DNA from: DATGCT01 sp964495575
Lineage (GTDB): Bacteria; Patescibacteriota; Minisyncoccia; UBA6257; GWB1-50-10
Reading direction: 5' to 3'
Assembly (NCBI GenBank): GCA_964495575.1
Contig: CAZBVS010000022.1
Coordinates: forward strand, 1-5,201
Length of the DNA: 5,201 nt
The translations under genes were made by a program, and so were the position numbers. The notes beneath the pieces were generated by a model. That model was not told the DNA's origin and did no database searches. It saw only the letters and a program-made list of their open reading frames with translations. This document shows, in pieces, positions 1 to 4,171 of the stretch (positions within the stretch are counted from its first letter, which is position 1; the number at the start of each line of letters is the position of its first letter).

Positions 1-919
1 CCGCCATTTTTTCTGTATTTTCAAATCCTGAATTAGTGAGGTTTACGGTTTTTTTCTTCTCATCAACTTCATAATCCTGTCCTTCATTTAAGTTAGCAGC
101 TATTTTAGCAAATTTTTTATAGTACTCACTAGACTCCTCATCGGGTGAGGAAATTATCAAAGGAGTCCGGGCTTCATCAATTAAAATACTGTCCACCTCA
201 TCAATTATTACATAATGGTGGCCACGCTGAACCTTGTCTTCTAAACGAAGAGCAAGATTGTCTCTAAGGTAGTCGAATCCAAACTCATGGTTAGTACCAT
301 AAGTAATATCAGCTTGATAAGCTTCTTTTCTAGAAACCGGGCGAAGAAAATCTTCAACCACCTTATAACTGCCTTTTTCATCTCTTTCCTGGTCTAGTTT
401 TTCTATTTCCTCTTCTGCCTTAAAATCAGGATCATAGATATATGCGTTTTGATGAACTAAACAAGACACAGAAACGTCTAAGGCGTTATATATCTGTCCC
501 ATCCAAACGGTATCACGTTTAGCAAGGTAATCATTTACGGTAACAACATGCACCCCTTCACCTTTTAAGGCGTTTAAGTAAATTGGGGCGGTAGAAGCTA
601 GAGTCTTACCTTCTCCTGTTAACATTTCGGCAATATCCCCTTGATGAAGAATAATGCCGCCCATTAACTGAACGTCATAATGACGTTGGTCTAAGGTTCT
701 CTTGGCAGTTTCTCTTACCAAAGCAAAGGCGTTCGTTAACACATCATCAAGAGAGGCTCCATTATCTACTTTTTCTTTCAGTTGGTGAGACTCATCTTTT
801 ATCTCCTGAAGTGAGAGATTTTCAAACTGAGGTTCTTTTTCATTAATTTCTTCAACTATCTTTTCAGCTTTTTTAAGATGGTTGGGGCCAAATATTTTTT
901 CTATTATATCTTTTATCAT
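1..919 (-). CDS. secA: Preprotein translocase ATPase SecA, N-terminal part (3' end outside window)
   Basis: SecA is the motor ATPase that pushes unfolded preproteins through the SecYEG channel at the cytoplasmic membrane. The visible 306 codons run from the usual SecA start (MIKDIIEKIFG) into nucleotide-binding fold 1. Walker A is the GEGKT at residues 102-106, followed by VVTVNDYLAKRD near 125-136, ITYGTN at 205-210, EFGFDYLRD at 212-220, and the Walker B DEVD at 240-243 followed by IDEARTPLIIS. Between VHQ (about 155) and RKEAYQADITYGTN (about 197) there is an extra charged stretch of about 35-40 residues, where typical SecA has only a few residues. I recall similar insertions from Patescibacteria. 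No Shine-Dalgarno precedes the ATG; instead a stem-loop and U-tract abut it. The gene runs off the left edge, so the C-terminal two thirds are not seen. Identity is very secure. Confidence 0.97.
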   Translation of the reverse strand, partial: MIKDIIEKIFGPNHLKKAEKIVEEINEKEPQFENLSLQEIKDESHQLKEKVDNGASLDDVLTNAFALVRETAKRTLDQRHYDVQLMGGIILHQGDIAEMLTGEGKTLASTAPIYLNALKGEGVHVVTVNDYLAKRDTVWMGQIYNALDVSVSCLVHQNAYIYDPDFKAEEEIEKLDQERDEKGSYKVVEDFLRPVSRKEAYQADITYGTNHEFGFDYLRDNLALRLEDKVQRGHHYVIIDEVDSILIDEARTPLIISSPDEESSEYYKKFAKIAANLNEGQDYEVDEKKKTVNLTNSGFENTEKMA

Positions 920-943
920 AAAAAGAAACCGATCTATATCGGT
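920..943 (-). terminator. Stem-loop plus U-tract directly before the secA start (possible attenuator)
   Basis: On the minus strand ACCGAT (943-938) pairs with ATCGGT (933-928) across a four-base ATAG loop. TTCTTTTT follows (927-920), and then the secA ATG at 919. The form is that of a weak intrinsic terminator, with a 6-bp stem that is not GC-rich, placed exactly where a ribosome binding site would be expected. It could terminate or attenuate transcription, or control translation start by folding. It could also be incidental. The T-run lies on the minus-strand side only, which fits a role in secA-sense RNA. Confidence 0.4.
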
Positions 944-966
944 CATTAACCTTAATAATTAGATCC

Positions 967-1040
967 AGCTGCAGAAGCGACTGCGATTGGTGACCTCCAA
1001 TTTTGTAGTGAGTGCTCTGATCGCAGCCGCTTCCGCAGCT
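967..1040 (-). ncRNA. Large GC-rich hairpin in the secA leader
   Basis: The segments 1040-1020 and 987-967 form a 21-bp stem with a 32-base loop (1019-988). On minus-strand RNA the two non-Watson-Crick positions are G-U pairs. On plus-strand RNA the same positions are A-C mismatches, so the structure favours transcription in the secA direction. The stem is far more GC-rich than its AT-rich surroundings. The loop contains GCACTCACTA (1015-1006), complementary to the start of the putative small RNA encoded upstream, and a smaller TTGG/CCAA hairpin enclosing GGAGGTCACC. A further five pairs (GATTA with TAATT) can extend the base of the stem after a five-base bulge. I do not recognise a known RNA family; it does not match my memory of SRP RNA, 6S, T-box or common riboswitches. 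It is probably a cis-acting leader element of secA or a separate small RNA. Confidence 0.55.
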
Positions 1041-1058
1041 TAATCCAATCACATTATT

Positions 1059-1086
1059 AGTTTATCTCAAAGAATGGATAATTCAA
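1059..1086 (-). promoter_or_regulatory. Possible second promoter for the secA leader
   Basis: On the minus strand TTGAAT (1086-1081) and TAAACT (1064-1059) are separated by 16 bases. Transcription would start near 1052, just before the large hairpin, giving secA its own structured leader of about 130 bases. It sits right after the terminator at 1091-1123, the same terminator-then-promoter arrangement seen before it at 1179-1239. The match to consensus is moderate and AT-rich sequence gives many such matches. Confidence 0.35.
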
Positions 1087-1090
1087 GGAT

Positions 1091-1123
1091 AAATAAAAAA
1101 CCAAGCCCGAAAAACGGGCTTGG
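1091..1123 (-). terminator. Strong intrinsic terminator of a short transcript upstream of secA
   Basis: On the minus strand CCAAGCCCG (1123-1115) pairs perfectly with CGGGCTTGG (1109-1101) over a TTTTT loop, followed by TTTTTTATTT (1100-1091). The 9-bp GC-rich stem and U-tract are textbook. There is no T-run on the plus-strand side, so the direction is clear. It lies only about 50 bases after a strong start site and no protein gene lies between, so it ends a very short RNA or acts as an attenuator on secA. Confidence 0.85.
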
Positions 1124-1172
1124 ATTGGAGATAGTCCTTTGTATAAAACAAAGGACTACTACGCACTCACTA
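1095..1172 (-). ncRNA. Putative small RNA of about 75-80 nt upstream of secA
   Basis: A near-consensus promoter (1206-1179) predicts a start around 1172, and a strong terminator ends the unit near 1095. The RNA would begin with TAGTGAGTGC, then form an 11-bp perfect hairpin (1158-1148 with 1142-1132, loop 1147-1143), a short unpaired linker (about 1131-1124) and the terminator hairpin. The only coding possibility is trivial: GTG AGT GCG followed by two TAG stops. Its 5' end is complementary over ten bases to the apical loop of the large hairpin further along the same strand (1015-1006). It could be an independent antisense-type RNA or the prematurely terminated form of a long secA leader. I know of no named family that fits. 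Confidence 0.5.
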
Positions 1173-1178
1173 TTCTGT

Positions 1179-1206
1179 AGTATATCATATAAAAATAAAA
1201 AGTCAA
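1179..1206 (-). promoter_or_regulatory. Near-consensus sigma-70-type promoter for the short RNA / secA leader
   Basis: TTGACT (1206-1201) and TATACT (1184-1179) are spaced by 16 bases, with a TG placed before the -10 region. The start is predicted near 1172. The -35 begins within a few bases of the end of the preceding terminator (1211-1239). No protein start follows until secA at 919. Confidence 0.75.
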
Positions 1207-1210
1207 CTTG

Positions 1211-1239
1211 AAAACCGGCCGTTTAACAACGACCGGCTT
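1211..1239 (-). terminator. Intrinsic terminator of the receiver-domain gene
   Basis: Immediately after the TAA at 1243, minus-strand bases 1239-1228 pair with 1223-1212 over a four-base GTTA loop. This gives twelve pairs including two G-U, with a CCGG-rich core. The U-tract is short and overlaps the stem end (TTTT, then CAAG), so efficiency may be moderate. Position and orientation fit termination of the gene at 1243-1624. Confidence 0.7.
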
Positions 1240-1242
1240 ATT

Positions 1243-1624
1243 TTAAGCAAGTAAAGAATTCAATTTTTCTTCATCCATTAACTCATGCTTGTTCCGGACC
1301 TGTCTGTCAGCGCCTTTTTCCATCATCTTCTTCCTCATAAAAGGATCAGAGGTGGCAACGATTAAAACTGCTTCTGTCTTTTCTTTTAAGAGTTGAATGG
1401 AATCTAGCGAATTTTCATTCAAGTTGGCTTCGGATAAATATCCGTCTAGAACAATAAACTCAACCTGATCAAACTTGTTAAAGTTGTTTAAAAAAGAATC
1501 TAAGTGATTCTTACTCTTTATCTGAATCACTTTTTTGTCTAAACAATCTTCAAAAAAAAGTTTGATACATGTCTTGAATTACATCGCTATCCTCAACGGT
1601 TATTACTAATCTTTTTTCTTTCAT
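1243..1624 (-). CDS. Receiver-domain (response-regulator-like) protein, interrupted by a one-base frameshift
   Basis: Reading from ATG 1624, an AAGGAG Shine-Dalgarno seven bases upstream supports the start. Frame 0 gives MKEKRLVITVEDSD..MYQTFF and then TGA at 1552-1550. Dropping one base of the eight-T run joins this to the second frame, which continues as EDCLDKK and runs to TAA at 1243. The joined 126-residue product is a full single receiver domain: acidic pair in VEDSD (11-14), phosphoacceptor-type Asp60 in VLDGYL, Thr91/Ser92 after beta-4, and GAD at 104-106. The usual Lys-Pro near position 111-112 appears as Asn-Lys, so the site is somewhat degenerate. There is no output domain and no kinase nearby. 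Explanations are a sequencing error in the homopolymer, an inactivated gene, slippage, or +1 frameshifting at UUU UGA. The 95-residue second part (1243-1530) alone would lack beta-1 and the acidic pocket. Confidence 0.75.
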
Positions 1625-1640
1625 AGCTGAACTCCTTTTC
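1617..1640 (-). promoter_or_regulatory. Shine-Dalgarno deciding the receiver-gene start
   Basis: AAGGAG lies seven bases before the ATG at 1624-1622. This is one of only two clear Shine-Dalgarno sequences in the window. It supports translation beginning upstream of the frameshift rather than at the internal GTG at 1530. Confidence 0.75.
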
Positions 1641-1673
1641 TTTCTTATTTATTTTTTTAAATGTCCAAGTTTG

Positions 1674-1701
1674 ATTATATGGTAAAAAGTCAATAAATCA
1701 A
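1674..1701 (-). promoter_or_regulatory. Promoter of the receiver-domain gene
   Basis: TTGATT (1701-1696) and a perfect TATAAT (1679-1674) are spaced 16 bases, with a predicted start near 1667. That leaves a leader of about 40 bases with the Shine-Dalgarno at its end. A TTGACT also lies here (1694-1689), but only eight bases from the TATAAT, which is too close to pair with it. Confidence 0.6.
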
Positions 1702-1729
1702 ATAAAAAACACACTCAGTGGTGTGATTT
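1701..1729 (-). terminator. Weak intrinsic terminator after tRNA-Tyr
   Basis: CACAC (1725-1721) pairs with GTGTG (1714-1710) over a six-base loop, followed by TTTTTT (1709-1704). Three A-U pairs beyond a U-U mismatch can lengthen the stem. The core is short, so efficiency is uncertain, but it sits seven bases beyond the tRNA 3' end, where the rpsB operon would be expected to stop. Confidence 0.5.
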
Positions 1730-1735
1730 ATGTTG

Positions 1736-1819
1736 TGCGTGGGGAGGGATTCGAACCCCCGTAGGCAATATGCCGGCGGATTTACAGTCCGCTACATTTG
1801 GCCACTCTGTCACCCACGC
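1736..1819 (-). tRNA. tRNA-Tyr (anticodon GUA)
   Basis: The minus strand folds as a type II tRNA of 84 nt. The acceptor GCGTGGG (1819-1813) pairs with CCCACGC (1743-1737) and A is the discriminator at 1736. The D-arm ACA/TGT encloses a GAGTGGCCAAA loop, and the anticodon stem GCGGA/TCCGC holds the loop CTGTAAA, giving GUA. A long variable arm with CGGC and GCCT follows, then the T-arm with TTCGAAT. The long variable arm is expected for bacterial tRNA-Tyr. The 3' CCA is not encoded (CAACA follows), so it must be added by CCA-adding enzyme. The gene starts 15 bases after the stop of the small membrane protein gene, which suggests it is processed from the rpsB-tsf transcript. Confidence 0.96.
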
Positions 1820-1834
1820 ATTCTAAGTTAAATA

Positions 1835-2182
1835 CTATATCTTATCTTTATCGTTTTCAAACTCCTCTTCTTTAGGCTTATCTGAAAGTTCAAAGCCTAA
1901 ATCATTCTTATTTTCTTTTTTCTTTCTGAAACCAGAAAGTTTATTGCTTAAGTAGTTGTCAGTTTTCATAACTATAACTCTTATCTTTCTTAATATTTTT
2001 TCACTAGTTTTTTTAAACTGCTCATCTGCTTTTTCAATATAAACTAAGCTTTTGGGGGTTTCAATCTCAGGGTTTTCTTTTGTTGAGAAATCATTAATTC
2101 TTGGCAAAGCACGAGCTAGCATGTATACCATGCCTCCCATACAGAGAACGATTATTATATCTAAAATAAAACTAAGACTCAT
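1835..2182 (-). CDS. Small single-span membrane protein of unknown function
   Basis: This is a 115-residue protein that I do not recognise as a named family. Residues 4-24 are a hydrophobic helix (FILDIIIVLCMGGMVYMLARA), and the rest is highly charged and predicted soluble. A lysine-rich middle (about 64-100) is possibly helical or coiled-coil, and the acidic/lysine tail ends in ENDKDKI. It looks like an N-terminally anchored protein with a cytoplasmic tail. The start at ATG 2182 is preferred over an in-frame TTG at 2215 because a GAGGTG Shine-Dalgarno lies nine bases before the ATG, and the longer form would overlap tsf by 29 bases. It begins four bases after the tsf stop and ends 15 bases before tRNA-Tyr, so it is probably part of the rpsB-tsf operon. 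Confidence 0.75.
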   Translation of the reverse strand: MSLSFILDIIIVLCMGGMVYMLARALPRINDFSTKENPEIETPKSLVYIEKADEQFKKTSEKILRKIRVIVMKTDNYLSNKLSGFRKKKENKNDLGFELSDKPKEEEFENDKDKI

Positions 2183-2186
2183 GTAT

Positions 2187-2630
2187 TTACACCTCGTATC
2201 GAGCGAAGCGTTCAATGTTTATATTTTCCCCGACCTCAGCAATTGCTTCCTTAACGATATCCTGAACAGTCTGTGATTCATCTTTAATAAATGGCTGTTC
2301 TAATAACTCGTCTATATCTTCAGGACCCATAGCAGCAATCTGCATAGCAAGTTCGTGAGCTAACGTTTGGAAAGGATCAGATTTAATTGCAAAGTCAGTC
2401 TCAGTTCTTATTTCCATAAGAACCCCTACTCTATTATTGTGAACATATGTTTTTAAGAAACCTGCACCGGTTTTACGATCGCTTTTTTTATCAGCAATAA
2501 TCATTCCTTTCTCTTTAATAATCTCTTTTGCTTTTTCCATGTCACCATCTGCTTTTTCTAATGCTTTCTTACAGTCCATTACCCCAGCCCCAGTTTCATC
2601 TCTAAGTTTTTGAAGATTTTCTTTATTCAT
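2187..2630 (-). CDS. tsf: Translation elongation factor Ts (short form)
   Basis: EF-Ts exchanges GDP for GTP on EF-Tu. The N-terminal UBA-like domain is clear in LRDETGAGVMDCKKAL (residues 9-24). The EF-Tu contact motif TDF stands at 78-80, within ETDFAIKSDPFQTLAHELAMQIAA, and the family's usual ending is present as ENINIERFARYEV (135-147). At 147 residues it is much shorter than the roughly 280-residue E. coli type, and shorter even than the roughly 195-residue Thermus type. It has one compact core region and no second half or coiled-coil insertion. The start is four bases after the rpsB stop, with no Shine-Dalgarno, so translation may be coupled. Unlike the common rpsB-tsf-pyrH-frr order, pyrH and frr do not follow. 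Identification is firm. Confidence 0.96.
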   Translation of the reverse strand: MNKENLQKLRDETGAGVMDCKKALEKADGDMEKAKEIIKEKGMIIADKKSDRKTGAGFLKTYVHNNRVGVLMEIRTETDFAIKSDPFQTLAHELAMQIAAMGPEDIDELLEQPFIKDESQTVQDIVKEAIAEVGENINIERFARYEV

Positions 2631-2634
2631 GGTT

Positions 2635-3351
2635 TTATTTATTCTTTATAATTTTACTTTTTAACTCTTCCAAGACCCACTCTACACTAGATCTATTATG
2701 ATCGTTGGCAATAATTGGGTAATTAATTTCGTTTGGATCATCGTTAGTATCTAGCACAGCAATGATTGGAATATCCATTTTAATAGCTTCCCGGATTGCT
2801 GTATTTTCTTCTTTAGGGTCTACAAGAAATATAGCATCTGGTTTAGTTTTAAGATTGGTTAGACCCTCAAATTTATAGGATAACTTCTCAATCTCATTAG
2901 CAAAGTCTAACTGCTCTTTTTTAGTATACTTCTCAAACTTACCTTCTTTCTGTTTCTTTTTCATTTCTTGATAATACTCAATTCGATCAGAAACGACATC
3001 AAAGTTAGTTAAGGTTCCTCCCAACCAACGATTTATGACATAAGGTTGATTTAACTCTTCGGCTAAATCTTTCATCAAGTCTTTAATAGAAGGCTTAGTC
3101 CCTACAAAAAGAACCTTACTGTTCTTTTTAGAAAGTTTTTTCTTCAAAAAATTACTAGCTTTATTCAAGCTGTCTATTACAGCACGAGCATCCAAGATAT
3201 CAATCTCGTGTCTGTTAGCGCTGATAAAAGGAGACATATCAGGATTTGCTTTGGATTTTTTATGTCCAAATAGTACTCCTAAATCACTTAATTTCTTCAT
3301 GATTTCTTGATCTACGGCGGTATCTGATTTTCTTATTTTTTTATCTGACAT
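2635..3351 (-). CDS. rpsB: Small ribosomal subunit protein uS2
   Basis: uS2 binds the 30S subunit near the platform and is needed for stable bS1 association where bS1 exists. Family hallmarks are in order: GVLFGH (25-30), FVGTK (82-86), NRWLGGTLTNF (107-117), PDAIFLVDPKEE (171-182), and DTNDDPNEINYPI then ANDHNRSS (201-222). The 238-residue length is typical, with about a dozen charged residues ahead of the family core. The ATG at 3351 lacks a Shine-Dalgarno. A near-consensus promoter at 3397-3425 gives a leader of about 38 bases. It is first in an operon with tsf. The leader is too short and AT-rich for me to see a ribosomal-protein autoregulatory structure. Confidence 0.97.
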   Translation of the reverse strand: MSDKKIRKSDTAVDQEIMKKLSDLGVLFGHKKSKANPDMSPFISANRHEIDILDARAVIDSLNKASNFLKKKLSKKNSKVLFVGTKPSIKDLMKDLAEELNQPYVINRWLGGTLTNFDVVSDRIEYYQEMKKKQKEGKFEKYTKKEQLDFANEIEKLSYKFEGLTNLKTKPDAIFLVDPKEENTAIREAIKMDIPIIAVLDTNDDPNEINYPIIANDHNRSSVEWVLEELKSKIIKNK

Positions 3352-3396
3352 ATTTATTTAAGATTAAATTTATATGTATATGGTTTACGATAACAA

Positions 3397-3425
3397 ATTG
3401 TATTCAAAAATTGGCTTGAAGTCAA
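3397..3425 (-). promoter_or_regulatory. Promoter of the rpsB-tsf operon
   Basis: TTGACT (3425-3420) and TACAAT (3402-3397) stand exactly 17 bases apart, predicting a start near 3390. The -35 begins seven bases after the trmD stop, and no terminator hairpin separates the two units, so some read-through from trmD is likely. A weaker overlapping candidate (TTGTTA 3396-3391, 16 bases, TATAAA 3374-3369) could add a second start. Confidence 0.8.
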
Positions 3426-3432
3426 AGGGTTT

Positions 3433-4077
3433 TTAGTCTGAGCCATGTTTTTCTCGCCATTTTTCAATTTTTTTATGGTCACCAGACAGAAGTACTTCAG
3501 GCACTTCCCAGGCTTTACCTTCATCTGATTTAAAGGTTTGAGGACGGGTGTATACGGGGTAAGAACCTTTTATTTCCTCTAATGATTCAGTTTTACCTAA
3601 AACCCCAGGAACGTGTCGGCTTACTGCCTCAGTTAAAACCAAAGCCGGTAGTTCTCCACCTTGGAGAACAAAATTTCCGATGGATATTTCTTCATCAGCA
3701 ATATATTCAGCAACTCTTTCATCGACTCCTTCATAACGACCACAGATTAATATTAGCTCATCATAATCAGTGAGGTCTTTAGCCTTTTCTTGGTTAAAAA
3801 CGTTGCCTCTAGTGGAAAAAAGTATTGTCCTCACCTGACCTGATGTATTATCTTTAATTTCCTTAACTGCTTTATAAATAGGCTCAACCATCATTACCAT
3901 CCCCGGTCCTCCACCATATGGGCTATCATCTACAGTTTGATGCTTATCAGTAGCATATTCTCGAAAATCTATAATATTGATCTCTATCAATTCTTCTTCC
4001 TGAGCTTTGCCCAACAAGGATTTACTTAAATACTCTTCTATAGAATCAGGGAAAATTGTTAAAATATGAAATTTCAT
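3433..4077 (-). CDS. trmD: tRNA (guanine-N1)-methyltransferase TrmD, short form
   Basis: TrmD puts a methyl group on N1 of G37 next to the anticodon, preventing +1 frameshifting. Its SPOUT knot signature is complete: TVDDSPYGGGPGMVMM (48-63), LICGRYEGVDERV (110-122), SIGNFVLQGGELPA (132-145), AVSRHVPGVLG (151-161), YPVYTRP (173-179) and VPEVLLSGDHKKIEKWR (192-208). It aligns without gaps to E. coli numbering up to about residue 168, so Arg154 is kept. The hinge that carries the E. coli catalytic Asp169 is about five residues shorter and reads ESLEEIKGS, with Glu but no Asp. At 214 residues the product stops just after the SGDH..WR motif, lacking the last 35-40 residues of E. coli TrmD. No Shine-Dalgarno is present and a TATAAT lies eight bases before the ATG. 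rimM and rplS, frequent partners, are absent here. Confidence 0.96.
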   Translation of the reverse strand: MKFHILTIFPDSIEEYLSKSLLGKAQEEELIEINIIDFREYATDKHQTVDDSPYGGGPGMVMMVEPIYKAVKEIKDNTSGQVRTILFSTRGNVFNQEKAKDLTDYDELILICGRYEGVDERVAEYIADEEISIGNFVLQGGELPALVLTEAVSRHVPGVLGKTESLEEIKGSYPVYTRPQTFKSDEGKAWEVPEVLLSGDHKKIEKWREKHGSD

Positions 4078-4085
4078 TATTAAAA

Positions 4086-4114
4086 ATTATAGCTCATGAA
4101 AAAGATTATATAAA
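4086..4114 (-). promoter_or_regulatory. Possible leaderless promoter of trmD
   Basis: A perfect TATAAT (4091-4086) ends eight bases before the trmD ATG, so transcription would begin at or within one or two bases of the start codon. The -35 candidate 17 bases upstream, TTTATA (4114-4109), is poor. A second TATAAT (4110-4105) lies about 20 bases further upstream without a good -35. trmD follows a strong terminator, so it needs some promoter in this short gap. Confidence 0.5.
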
Positions 4115-4116
4115 GC

Positions 4117-4145
4117 AAAACCAACTCCTTGAAGGAGTTGGTTTT
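4117..4145 (-). terminator. Intrinsic terminator after khpA
   Basis: The segments 4145-4134 and 4128-4117 form a 12-bp perfect stem (AAAACCAACTCC and its complement) over a five-base loop. On the minus strand the stem ends in TTTT, followed by GCTTTAT. The sequence is nearly symmetrical, so it could also stop plus-strand transcripts, but no plus-strand gene is present. It separates khpA from trmD, which are often in one operon in other bacteria. Confidence 0.8.
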
Positions 4146-4171
4146 GGTTAATTACTGAGTAGAAAAGCGTA

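Noticed and set aside
967..1040. SRP (4.5S) RNA, 6S RNA or T-box identity for the large hairpin
   Set aside because: The GGAAGC and GCAGC strings recall SRP RNA, but the conserved SRP tetraloop domain is absent. The layout does not match a 6S bubble, and no T-box sequence or specifier loop is seen.
878..1053. Minus-strand open frame from GTG 1053 of about 59 codons across the secA leader
   Set aside because: It has no Shine-Dalgarno, runs through the large hairpin and overlaps the secA start in another frame; its translation shows no family features. The G-U pairing pattern fits RNA structure better.
1154..1172. Three-codon GTG AGT GCG frame followed by tandem TAG stops, as a leader peptide
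   Set aside because: It is too short to carry a regulatory codon signal, has no ribosome binding site and is likely a coincidence.
1550..1552. TGA read as glycine (code 25 of Gracilibacteria/SR1)
   Set aside because: Reading through gives a short unrelated tail ending at TAA soon after, and does not restore the receiver domain. No other in-frame TGA occurs in the genes of the window.
1689..1694. TTGACT as -35 of the receiver-gene promoter
   Set aside because: It is only eight bases from the TATAAT. TTGATT at 1696-1701 gives a usable 16-base spacing.
2052..2276. Plus-strand open frame of 74 codons
   Set aside because: It lies opposite tsf and the small membrane protein gene, has no family features or ribosome binding site, and no other plus-strand gene exists in the window.
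3582..3773. Plus-strand open frame of 63 codons
   Set aside because: It is antisense to the conserved core of trmD and its His/Gln/Leu-rich translation looks like a frame shadow.
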